A stretch of 64,000 nucleotides of DNA from contig NZ_DIIM01000020.1 of assembly GCF_002420705.1 (NCBI RefSeq), positions 1 through 64,000 on the forward strand, given 5' to 3'. The position numbers and the translations under genes are program-made. The notes beneath the pieces were generated by a model. The model did no database searches, was not told the origin of the DNA, and was given only the letters and a program-made list of their open reading frames with translations. Position 1 is the first letter of the stretch, and the number at the start of each line of letters is the position of its first letter. Shown piece after piece: positions 34,678-42,099 of the stretch. The DNA is from Sphingobacterium sp. UBA5670. GTDB taxonomy: Bacteria; Bacteroidota; Bacteroidia; Sphingobacteriales; Sphingobacteriaceae.

Positions 34678-35931
34678 TTAGGCCTGATTATTATTGTCCC
34701 ATTTGACGACATTTCCCTGATGAATAAGCCCATCGACGGTCGAGATACGAGAAACTGCTTCTGCCGAACAACTAGCGTCGACAAAAAGTAGGCTAGCATC
34801 ATCTCCTACTTTTGGCCACACGGAATTTCCATGGTCATCAAGTGGAATTTTGCCATTGGTCGCATAACGAAGGCAACGAGATAGTTCGAATTCAGTTTCA
34901 TAACCATACAATTGCGCGGTGAGATTGGCTTTTTGAAGCATATTACCACTTCCGAAAGTACCCCAATGGTCCTGAACATTGTCGTTCCCTACAAAAATTT
35001 CCACTCCCGCCTTTTTCAGTTCCCGAAATGGCATCAACATATTGCGGAAAGGAACAGAACTACATATTCCGACTTTCGCCGCAGCAAGCCGCTCTGCAGT
35101 ATATTCGAGATCTTTCTTCGGCATATACCCCAAAGCGAAAGCATGACTGATAAAAGTACGTCCCTGCAGTGTTGGATTTTCCAATGCTCTATCAATCAGA
35201 TAATGAATAGTCTTCACACCTGATTCCCCGCTTTCATGCAAATGGATGTCGATTCCTTTTTTATTATCCAATGCAAGCTGTACAGTTAGATCCATCGGTT
35301 TCTCAATGCTACCGTCAATACTAAAGGGATCCAAACCGCCAATGAAATCCACCTGTCTCCATTTTGCAACTTCCTCCATTAACTTCGCGGATTCTGTATA
35401 GAATAACCCATGTTGGGGGAATGCGACCAGTTCTGCAGCAAAGGAATATTTTAAATGTTCCAGCGCCTGTAACAAATGCTCCAATGACTTTGTCCCCGAT
35501 GTTGGGTCTACATTAAAATGCGTGCGTGCAAAATTTGTCCCGTAGCCCTGCAAAAGTCCAATTAACTTTTCAGCCCGTTCAACGGATGTTTTCAGCAATT
35601 CGGGGATGATCACCTGTTCTTTGGCAATCATATCTTTTACAGTCCTGTTTTTTGGAAATACCGCCTTCCAGGGCAGACCGTATAAGGTTTTGTCCAAATG
35701 GATATGCATGTCGCGAAATGGTGGTAATGCCAATTTTCCCTTCACATCAAAGGCTTTTCCGTTCGTCTTCGATTGCGCTGACTCAATACTTTTTATTTTA
35801 TTTGACTCAATTTGAATATCAAATAATGCCGTTTTCGTAGCAACAACTTCTTCCTTCTCATAAAGAAACCCTGTTTCTAGTAATACGTTCTTCAATAAAT
35901 AAGTGTCTTGATTCTGATTGCTTTCATTCAT
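34678..35931 (-). CDS. Amidohydrolase, cytosine-deaminase-like
   Basis: A 417-aa metal-dependent amidohydrolase. The metal ligands are visible in RDMHIHLDKT (about 73-82), HFNVDP, DIHLHESGESG, SHAFALG and GNDNVQDHWG, the pattern of bacterial cytosine/isoguanine deaminases and related cyclic amidohydrolases. The substrate cannot be fixed from motifs alone. It is divergent from nothing but has a TAGCTTTG box at 35949-35956 and lies next to a convergent terminator. Confidence 0.85.
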   Translation of the reverse strand: MNESNQNQDTYLLKNVLLETGFLYEKEEVVATKTALFDIQIESNKIKSIESAQSKTNGKAFDVKGKLALPPFRDMHIHLDKTLYGLPWKAVFPKNRTVKDMIAKEQVIIPELLKTSVERAEKLIGLLQGYGTNFARTHFNVDPTSGTKSLEHLLQALEHLKYSFAAELVAFPQHGLFYTESAKLMEEVAKWRQVDFIGGLDPFSIDGSIEKPMDLTVQLALDNKKGIDIHLHESGESGVKTIHYLIDRALENPTLQGRTFISHAFALGYMPKKDLEYTAERLAAAKVGICSSVPFRNMLMPFRELKKAGVEIFVGNDNVQDHWGTFGSGNMLQKANLTAQLYGYETEFELSRCLRYATNGKIPLDDHGNSVWPKVGDDASLLFVDASCSAEAVSRISTVDGLIHQGNVVKWDNNNQA

Positions 35932-35948
35932 GCCTATATCATTTTTAC

Positions 35949-35956
35949 CAAAGCTA
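35949..35956 (-). promoter_or_regulatory. -7 box (TAGCTTTG) of the amidohydrolase gene
   Basis: TAnnTTTG match 17 bases upstream of ATG 35931. Confidence 0.55.
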
Positions 35957-36007
35957 AGTGATTTGTGATAATGATCTTTGTACGAATTATCACAGCTTGT
36001 GTAGATA

Positions 36008-36859
36008 TTATGGCTGTGCTTTAAATTGACTTGGGGTCATGTTCGTATGGCTTTTAAAAAACTTGCTGAAGCTTGCATTATCGTAAAACCCCAGATCAAA
36101 GACAATAGCTTTGATCGTTTTATCCGAAATTTTCAGCAAGCGCTTTGCTTCCAATAAAACACGTTCCTGAATCAAAAATGACGCTGACTTCTGTAAAACC
36201 CGATTGCTCAACACATTCAGATAATTTGCCGAAATATTTAGTTTCTCGGCATAAAATGCGACTGATTTTTCGCTTTTATACCATTCATCGATAAGTTGGA
36301 TAAATTTTGCCATAATCGGATTATCCTGATATTGTTCATAATCATCAAAATTATCCTGAACAATCTTACTGATTAGAAGTGCGATAACTTTAAGCCGTGC
36401 ATAGACCAATTCCCATAAAATCTCCTCCTCTTTCAGATTTTCGGAAATTGCCTTGAATTCAACTAATAACGATTGAAAGCTTGCGTCAGAAAGATTGATG
36501 ACTAAATGCTTCAAATAATAAGAAATGGGATATCGCAATGCCGGCAATAGGCTTTCGAACCAGCGCCTACTGATCATCAGCTGCAATGCGTAGGTAGGGT
36601 CGGCCATCTGCCATTGATGTACCTGCCCAGGAAAAACCAGATGTAGCTGATTTGTGCCAAGTACAAAACGATCAAAGTCTATCGTATGCGTACCTACAGA
36701 CTCCTGAAACAATAAAAGTATAAAAAAATCGTGTTTATGTGGTTCATTAATCTCCCGTGGGCCAATGAGTTCATGGAAAAGCAAATCACAGTCAGGGATG
36801 GTCCGGTCCTGGAATTTTTGAAGATCTAATATTGGAAAATGGTCGTTGATATGATACAT
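36008..36859 (-). CDS. AraC family transcriptional regulator
   Basis: A 283-aa regulator. The ATG at 36859 (MYHINDHFPILDLQ) starts a cupin-like sensor domain (HKHDFFILLLFQES) and the C-terminal double helix-turn-helix spans about residues 185-283 (LNISANYLNVLSNRVLQKSASFLIQER and IKAIVFDLGFYDNASFSKFFK). It is convergent on nothing and upstream of the amidohydrolase gene, 76 bp away, on the same strand, so it may control that gene, but a role with the periodic array upstream is equally open. Confidence 0.9.
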   Translation of the reverse strand: MYHINDHFPILDLQKFQDRTIPDCDLLFHELIGPREINEPHKHDFFILLLFQESVGTHTIDFDRFVLGTNQLHLVFPGQVHQWQMADPTYALQLMISRRWFESLLPALRYPISYYLKHLVINLSDASFQSLLVEFKAISENLKEEEILWELVYARLKVIALLISKIVQDNFDDYEQYQDNPIMAKFIQLIDEWYKSEKSVAFYAEKLNISANYLNVLSNRVLQKSASFLIQERVLLEAKRLLKISDKTIKAIVFDLGFYDNASFSKFFKSHTNMTPSQFKAQP

Positions 36860-36951
36860 AAGCAGTAATCCGAAGATAACATAAATATAAGAAAAACAAA
36901 AACCTATTTCCACAGCAAACATCATAAATGTCAGCGTACAAAAAAGGCTAT

Positions 36952-37001
36952 AAGTCCCTTCAAATCCCCTAAAGTCCCTTCAAGTCCCCTCAAGTCCCTA
37001 C
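36952..37001. repeat. Tandem 10-bp repeats, five units (AAGTCCCTTC type)
   Basis: Units AAGTCCCTTC, AAATCCCCTA, AAGTCCCTTC, AAGTCCCCTC and AAGTCCCTAC follow one another without a gap. Immediately to the right the phasing switches to 11 bp. No coding potential is convincing on either strand. Confidence 0.8.
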
Positions 37002-37005
37002 AGTA

Positions 37006-37269
37006 TTCGGCAACGGTCCGGAACTGATTCGGAACAGCGTCTAGACTGGGTCGGGACATCTTCGACATCGCTTCGGCCCCTGTTCGGCTAGCCATCGGCA
37101 ACAGGGCGAACAAGAGCCGAACAGCACGCGAAGTAGTCCCCTACTTGTACAGAACCAGTCCACAGCAAATACACCATACTTGCCGAAGAAACACCGAAGA
37201 AACGCCAATGAAACACCGGTCAATAGCCCAAGCTGACCCAACTCGTACACGACGATGATGCGAAGCTAA
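37006..37269. repeat. 11-bp phased degenerate array, about 24 units (TTCGG then CCGAA cores)
   Basis: A CGG/CCG-centred core recurs every 11 bases: TTCGG-type cores at 37006, 37017, 37028, 37050, 37061, 37072, 37083 and 37094, then CGAA-type cores at 37105, 37116, 37127, 37182, 37193, 37204, 37215 and 37259, all in the same 11-bp register; units at 37039, 37138-37171, 37226, 37237 and 37248 are degraded. The strand preference flips near 37100. It is far more GC-rich than its flanks and lies between the AraC gene (-) and the cassette at 37366 (+). No open frame is convincing. Confidence 0.75.
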
Positions 37270-37365
37270 TTGGGCAAACCTTCTTTTTTCATGTCGCATT
37301 TCTTTAACGCAAAAAATATTGTTACTTTGACACAGTAGAACAGGTCTATAATTGAACGTCGGAAA

Positions 37366-37983
37366 ATGCAAATCGAAATCGGTCATATATTTTATGAAAT
37401 AGTCCCCTGGAATAAAGATTATATCCAAATTTTGGGCAGTTCATCTCCCTATCGTGTACATGCTCCAGCACATTGCGATGTTGCTTTCCTTAAAGCGTAC
37501 ATCAAGTTAAATCCTCCAGAACGTAAATCGGAAGATCTATCCTATTCCTATCTTGACGATCCCTACTACCTATTTGGAAAACCTTATTTGGTCAAGATCT
37601 ACCCTTCCTCGACGTTAGCTACCATTGAATTAACAGCGACGAGCATATGTGTATATCAAAAGAAGAACATAAATACGTTGAACATACTGTACAAATGGAG
37701 CCAAAAATTACTCTATCATGAAGTAATAAAGCAGATTGCTTACTGGGAGGAACAATTAGATATTTATGACGTAGCTACAGTAAGCATCCATAAATTATCC
37801 AAGAGCGATTTTAGAATCGTTGAAGGTGGATTTCATTTTTCAAATCGGCTAATTGATTTTGAAAAAGAACACATCAATCTGATTATTCTAAAGGCTTTCT
37901 GTAAATTCGCGCATAAGACCCGCAAGGAAACAGAAGCAATTTTCAGTTTATATATCCCAAACTGGAAAAATCTTTATTCATAG
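37366..37983 (+). CDS. Degenerate YgjP/DUF45-like protein
   Basis: A 205-aa protein that I align, tentatively, with YgjP-type M48-like metallopeptidases: YYLFGKPYLVKIYP resembles the family's first strand, WSQKLLYHEVIKQIAYWEEQL the helical segment, and FHFSNRLIDFEKEHINLIILKAFCKFAHKTRKETEAIF the segment before and after HExxH. The zinc motif is lost (LKAFCKFAH), so it is probably catalytically dead. It starts a tight three-gene cassette with 11-bp and 5-bp spacings. Confidence 0.5.
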   Translation: MQIEIGHIFYEIVPWNKDYIQILGSSSPYRVHAPAHCDVAFLKAYIKLNPPERKSEDLSYSYLDDPYYLFGKPYLVKIYPSSTLATIELTATSICVYQKKNINTLNILYKWSQKLLYHEVIKQIAYWEEQLDIYDVATVSIHKLSKSDFRIVEGGFHFSNRLIDFEKEHINLIILKAFCKFAHKTRKETEAIFSLYIPNWKNLYS

Positions 37984-37994
37984 ACAATAATAAG

Positions 37995-38348
37995 ATGACA
38001 GAAATAAACATCGGAATCCCAACAAAAGAAGGCGATTTGATCATACCATTCACCAATCAGGAGCTTCTGCCCTTCATTGAAAAACATCGGAAAGTAATCA
38101 ATGACCATGTTGTGGAGCAATTAGTGGATAAAGATGGCGGTCCACATTTAAGTGACTTAAGCATGAGTTCACTTTCATTTGATACAGATGGTACTGGAGG
38201 TTCCTTCAGACTTCATTTTAAGATCGACCGTCAATTTTGCTGTAGTGATATCCTATCTTGTCAAATGGATTACATAGACTTTAAGTTTAATAAATCAAAT
38301 GATACGATCACACTTACTGGATCTTATACAGTTTGGTCAATTCAATAA
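37995..38348 (+). CDS. Hypothetical protein in the DUF2236 cassette
   Basis: A 117-aa protein I do not recognise. It looks mainly beta, with GTGGSFRLHFKIDRQFCCSD, a Cys pair plus a third Cys (SCQMDYIDFKF), and a conserved-looking IDF motif. It begins 11 bp after the preceding gene and ends 5 bp before the next start, so all three are probably one transcript. Confidence 0.65.
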   Translation: MTEINIGIPTKEGDLIIPFTNQELLPFIEKHRKVINDHVVEQLVDKDGGPHLSDLSMSSLSFDTDGTGGSFRLHFKIDRQFCCSDILSCQMDYIDFKFNKSNDTITLTGSYTVWSIQ

Positions 38349-38353
38349 AAGAC

Positions 38354-39529
38354 ATGCAAATACCCGAACGTTATCAAGTTAATACAAGTTCATTTTCTTT
38401 CTATTGGACAAAGGGGCCTGGTGTCGAATTGCTCCAAAAATTGCAACAGAAACCATTGCTTTCCGATGCCGATCAATTTATCCCTTTACTCTATCAGCAC
38501 GATAACTGCTGCGACATGCTTGTGGAACAGCTTCATCTAAAAATTGGTTTTTCCAAGGGACAACAGTTGCTCAAAGATGCACTTGCAGGCAAAAGTATTG
38601 AAGCGGCCTATAAGCCTTTGCTGACTAACTTTATAAGCAGCCTTGATCTAGCTCCATCCTGGTTAGACTGGACTAAAATTGAAGAAGGAATTGGTCTTAG
38701 TCAACGGTCGGGCTTATCTGGACTCATTGTATTGCGGGATTATGTCCTTATGGGAGGTTATGAATCCAGCGCCATCAATAAACCCTTGATTTTTACGGGA
38801 GCACTTAAAAAAGGAGCTGTTAAACGCCTTACGGAAACGGTAACCTTTTGGGTTGACATCACGGGTAATAATGCCCTAAAGAAAGGGAATATTGGAATTG
38901 AAGCTATTTTACTTACACGATGTATCCACTCTTATGCACGATTGAACATTATAAAGCACGGTCATTGGCAAATAGAAAAATGGGGTGTCCCATTAAACAC
39001 ATGGGATATGCTAGCAACAAACCTAGGTTTTTCCCTAGTTTATCTAACAGGCCTTAAGTTAATGAAATTTAATGTATTAAAAAGTGAAATCGAAGGTCTC
39101 TTTCACTTGTGGAAATACATTGGCACTCTATTAGGTATCCCCTCGCAATTACTACCGGATTCGGAGGAGCAAGCTATCAAAGCTTTATACTATTGGACAA
39201 TGACACAAAAAGAAGGTGATCAGGACAGCTTAGCATTGGCACAGGCACTTATGGAAGAACCTGTTAAAGCGGCCTATCCAACCACTAAATGGAAACGAAA
39301 GCTGATGCGCGAAATCCACCTTTATTACAATCATTATCTATTGGGAAGTTACTCTTGTTCATTGCTGGGTTTAAAGAACACAATGATAGGCAAAATCGCC
39401 TACATCAACATCTTAAAAAACAAACGATCAAATCGTATGATCAACGACTACCTATGGCGAAAACAGCAAATCGACAAAGGAAGAAAGGTTCATGAAGGAG
39501 TCAAACAAATCTACCTGAAATACAATTAA
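38354..39529 (+). CDS. MpaB-family oxygenase (DUF2236)
   Basis: A 391-aa member of the DUF2236/rubber-oxygenase (latex clearing protein) family. Family-type motifs are LVLRDYVLMGGYESSAINKPLIFTGAL, RLTETVTFWVDI, LTRCIHSYARLNI (His and Arg of the heme site) and WGVPLNTWDMLATNLGFS. These proteins are b-type heme oxygenases. Substrate unknown. The ATG at 38354 is 5 bp after the preceding stop; the open frame continues upstream only through a TTG. Confidence 0.82.
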   Translation: MQIPERYQVNTSSFSFYWTKGPGVELLQKLQQKPLLSDADQFIPLLYQHDNCCDMLVEQLHLKIGFSKGQQLLKDALAGKSIEAAYKPLLTNFISSLDLAPSWLDWTKIEEGIGLSQRSGLSGLIVLRDYVLMGGYESSAINKPLIFTGALKKGAVKRLTETVTFWVDITGNNALKKGNIGIEAILLTRCIHSYARLNIIKHGHWQIEKWGVPLNTWDMLATNLGFSLVYLTGLKLMKFNVLKSEIEGLFHLWKYIGTLLGIPSQLLPDSEEQAIKALYYWTMTQKEGDQDSLALAQALMEEPVKAAYPTTKWKRKLMREIHLYYNHYLLGSYSCSLLGLKNTMIGKIAYINILKNKRSNRMINDYLWRKQQIDKGRKVHEGVKQIYLKYN

Positions 39530-40140
39530 CCAACATGGCGCTCATAAGGAACCCTTGTTGCAATGGACCGTCCTAGAGTAAGTTCATCCACATATTCCAA
39601 TTCTCCACCAAATGCTATACCACGGGCGATTGTTGTTATTTTTACATCAAACTCACGTAATTTCCGATACAAATAAAAAATGGTGGTATCCCCTTCCATT
39701 GTTGCAGAAAGTGCCAGAATAACTTCCTCAACTTCTCCGCGCTGGATCCGGTTGAGCAATCCTTCTATTTTAAGATCCGCAGGGCCTATTCCATCCATCG
39801 GTGAAATCAGACCACCTAACACATGATATACCCCTTGATAAGAATTTGTGTTTTCAATCGCCATCACATCGCGTGTATCTTCAACAACACAGATTAAGCT
39901 TTTATCCCGCTTAAATGAGGCGCATATTTCACAGATACTATGATCTGAAATATTAAAACATTCCTGGCAATATTGAATATCCTCCTTCAATCGATCGATC
40001 GAAGCTGTAAAACGGGCTACGTCCGCATCCGCCTGCTTAAGTAAGTGCAATACCAATCTCAACGCCGTCTTTTGTCCCACGCCAGGTAACTTACCAAATT
40101 CAGCAACAGCGTTCTCGAGAAGTTTAGAAGAAAAATTCAT
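39526..40140 (-). CDS. recR: Recombination protein RecR
   Basis: RecFOR-pathway protein that loads RecA at gaps and breaks, 204 aa. It has the N-terminal HhH (LPGVGQKTALRLVLHLLK, about residues 16-33), the C4 zinc finger (CQECF..CEICAS, about 57-72) and the Toprim domain (VVEDTRDVMAIENT, LALSATMEGDTT). It ends 4 bp inside the convergent oxygenase gene. A TACATTTG box lies five bases upstream of the ATG, so the mRNA may be leaderless. Confidence 0.97.
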   Translation of the reverse strand: MNFSSKLLENAVAEFGKLPGVGQKTALRLVLHLLKQADADVARFTASIDRLKEDIQYCQECFNISDHSICEICASFKRDKSLICVVEDTRDVMAIENTNSYQGVYHVLGGLISPMDGIGPADLKIEGLLNRIQRGEVEEVILALSATMEGDTTIFYLYRKLREFDVKITTIARGIAFGGELEYVDELTLGRSIATRVPYERHVG

Positions 40141-40144
40141 AATG

Positions 40145-40152
40145 CAAATGTA
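40145..40152 (-). promoter_or_regulatory. -7 box (TACATTTG) abutting the recR start
   Basis: TAnnTTTG match ending five bases before ATG 40140; +1 would fall at or next to the A of the start codon. No -33 TTG is evident. Confidence 0.45.
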
Positions 40153-40249
40153 AGAATAATCAGAAAAAGTAGCTAGTATTAAAAAAATAGCTATATTGTA
40201 TTCCTTTTTGGAAAATTGATTTTAGAAATTAAAATGTATAACGTTATAT

Positions 40250-40960
40250 ATGGACATTACAAAAGAAGATAAAATTATCCGCGCATTTGAAAACAAAACA
40301 TGGCAGGAAATTAAAGTGAAAGACTCTTGGCAGATTTTTAAAGTGATGTCGGAGTTTGTGGATGGATTTGAGAAATTGGCAAAAATTGGCCCCTGCGTTT
40401 CGATATTTGGCTCTGCACGTACCCCACGTGAACATAAATATTATCAAATGGCGGTAGATATTGCCAGTTTATTGACAGAACGTGGTTATGGTATTATCTC
40501 AGGCGGTGGCCCGGGCATCATGGAGGCAGCAAACAAAGGTGCTTATGAATCTGGAGGAAAGTCGGTGGGATTAAATATTGAATTACCCTTTGAACAGTTC
40601 CATAATAAATATATTGACCGCGACAAGCTGCTTGAATTTAAGTACTTTTTCGTGAGAAAAGTCATGTTTATGAAGTATTCTCAGGGATATATCGTGATGC
40701 CAGGAGGTTTTGGAACAATGGACGAGCTTTTTGAAGCAATCACTTTGATTCAAACGGGCAAAATTGCTCGTTTTCCGATCGTATTGGTGGGTTCAGAATA
40801 TTGGAAAGGACTAATGGATTGGGTTCAGAACACGATGATTCCAAACAAGTACATCAGTGAAGAAGATTTAAAACTGTACCGTATTGTGGATACTGCGGAA
40901 GAAGCAGCTGATCATATCTTCCGCTTCTATGACAAGTACCTATTGAAGCCAAACTTTTAA
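40250..40960 (+). CDS. LOG-family protein (TIGR00730)
   Basis: A 236-aa Rossmann-fold protein with the LOG signatures SGGGPGIMEAANKGAYESGG and MPGGFGTMDELFEAITLIQTG. Plant and bacterial LOG proteins hydrolyse nucleoside 5'-monophosphates to base and ribose phosphate. It is larger than minimal LOG enzymes, with an N-terminal helical segment of about 40 residues. Housekeeping, isolated. Confidence 0.92.
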   Translation: MDITKEDKIIRAFENKTWQEIKVKDSWQIFKVMSEFVDGFEKLAKIGPCVSIFGSARTPREHKYYQMAVDIASLLTERGYGIISGGGPGIMEAANKGAYESGGKSVGLNIELPFEQFHNKYIDRDKLLEFKYFFVRKVMFMKYSQGYIVMPGGFGTMDELFEAITLIQTGKIARFPIVLVGSEYWKGLMDWVQNTMIPNKYISEEDLKLYRIVDTAEEAADHIFRFYDKYLLKPNF

Positions 40961-40974
40961 TGAAGTGCACACTC

Positions 40975-41016
40975 AAAAAAAAGAGTATCTGTTGACGACA
41001 GATACTCTTTTTTTTT
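40975..41016 (+). terminator. Strong terminator of the LOG gene
   Basis: An 18-bp stem with A-run and T-run, one of the longest in the window. Confidence 0.9.
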
Positions 41017-41542
41017 ACCTTTCTTGCGGGGACTTTTTTTACAAATAATGCTTTTAACTATGCGATCATGAACGGTACACCATCCAAGGATCTTGTCGAA
41101 GCTTATGACAAGGCGGGTGACACTGAGCGAAAGAATGCCAACATCTGGTTTTACTCGGTTCCTTGGGCAGATGAGTTCTGGAATCCAAGCGCAGATGCAG
41201 TTACTGTGTATTCACAACCGGTATTGCACTATCTTTCCTTGGCATATTAATTTACCTCATCGAATTTCAGCATATCAAAGGAATATTTTATATCATATTT
41301 GACGATTTCGGTAAAAACACACTATTTATTTACTGTCTCAGTGGGCTGATCCCAACAGTTTGTTGCTTTATTCTTATCGGGGAGACACAACAGAATCTAT
41401 GGAATTTTAGCTATCAAGTATTGTTCGGCAACTGGCAGTTTCAGTCCTTGGCTTCTGCCCTGTTCGCACTGCTTTTTGTCACCTTTAATTGGCTGATCGC
41501 CTATTACCTGCGAAAGAAAAATATCTATATTAAAATCTAGGT
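41017..41542 (+). pseudogene. Mosaic gene relics, 3' part a DUF5009-type acyltransferase remnant
   Basis: Two different reading frames meet here. Bases 41017-41250 encode an uninterrupted stretch with no start after the terminator and a PWADEFWNPSADAVTVYSQPV segment I do not recognise. From about 41200 the frame that starts FTTGIALSFLGILIYLIEF continues to 41542 with DFGKNTLFIYCLSG and a helical C-terminus ending KKNIYIKI. That is the C-terminal region of heparan-alpha-glucosaminide acetyltransferase-like (DUF5009) membrane proteins, without its N-terminal helices. Neither piece can be a functional gene. Confidence 0.6.
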
Positions 41543-41594
41543 CACCTATCTGTCACCGGCAGTGCTGGCTGAACGACTATGTTGATATGCATAA

Positions 41595-41616
41595 AAAAAG
41601 GGCCAAGGCCCTTTTT
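41595..41616. terminator. Hairpin with short T-run after the relic
   Basis: AAAAAGGGCC and its complement separated by AA. Works on either strand. Confidence 0.65.
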
Positions 41617-41747
41617 ATATATAAAGATATGGATAAGATATACCGCAGCTACTTTTAGAAAACGCCCCATCTTTGTTTTACTAATTCCGCTATTACAGTA
41701 CGCTGACACTAAGGTATATCAAACTAACTATACAGAGAAAAAACTTA

Positions 41748-41769
41748 GGGGGACAAAAGGGGGACAAAA
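41748..41769. repeat. Perfect tandem duplication of GGGGGACAAAA
   Basis: Two adjacent 11-bp copies, GC-rich compared with the AT-rich surroundings. Confidence 0.7.
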
Positions 41770-41895
41770 ATTAAACTATTGAAAATCAACACCTTGAAAA
41801 ACATGTTTTAATTTAAAAAAATACAATTTTATTTTGGACAAACTAAATATGCATACGCGTTAACAAAAAAGTTAAGCTCTAAAACAATAAAAAAG

Positions 41896-41924
41896 AAAAC
41901 CTGAGGTTGGGAGCCCCAGGTTTT
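41896..41924 (+). promoter_or_regulatory. Leader hairpin resembling a SusC-type receptor leader
   Basis: AAAACCTG and CAGGTTTT pair across a GGTTGGGAGCC loop, followed by TAACTAACCAATTATT-like and AACCTAAATTATG sequence. I recall this arrangement in front of SusC/RagA-type TonB-receptor genes of Sphingobacteriales. Here no receptor follows, only a 34-codon frame. Confidence 0.45.
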
Positions 41925-41949
41925 AACTAACCAATTATTAACCTAAATT

Positions 41950-42054
41950 ATGAAAAGTCTTTTTAATATTCTACATCAGATATATTTCAACTATTGGACC
42001 AAAATCGCGCGCGAATCACTATTTCACATTTCTTTAACAGATTACGGAGATTGA
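41950..42054 (+). CDS. 34-codon ORF after the orphan leader
   Basis: ATG at 41950 to TGA at 42052-42054; starts MKSLFNILHQIYF and has no signal-peptide character or known family. Probably the decayed start of a receptor gene or a small leader peptide. Confidence 0.3.
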   Translation: MKSLFNILHQIYFNYWTKIARESLFHISLTDYGD

Positions 42055-42099
42055 GATGACTATTTGGAAAATAACAATAACTATTAAACGAAAAAGAGG

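Larger units (their letters stand above)
41617..42056. other. Gene-poor region between the relic and the exonuclease gene
   Basis: No credible gene apart from the 34-codon frame. Contains a perfect tandem repeat GGGGGACAAAA (41748-41769) and a leader-like hairpin (41896-41924). Short frames elsewhere are AT-rich noise. Confidence 0.5.

Noticed and set aside
36952..37269. CRISPR array
   Set aside because: Units are 10-11 bp with no unique spacers and no cas genes are near.
36931..37428. Several minus-strand reading frames of 60-95 codons across the periodic array
   Set aside because: They follow the 10/11-bp repeats, have odd composition, and overlap each other in different frames.
41068..41250. 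Complete small gene in the relic zone
   Set aside because: The frame is open upstream through the terminator, and a different frame carries the recognisable acyltransferase tail.
41579..41782. Plus-strand 67-codon frame
   Set aside because: It runs through a terminator hairpin and the tandem 11-mer; no protein-like composition.
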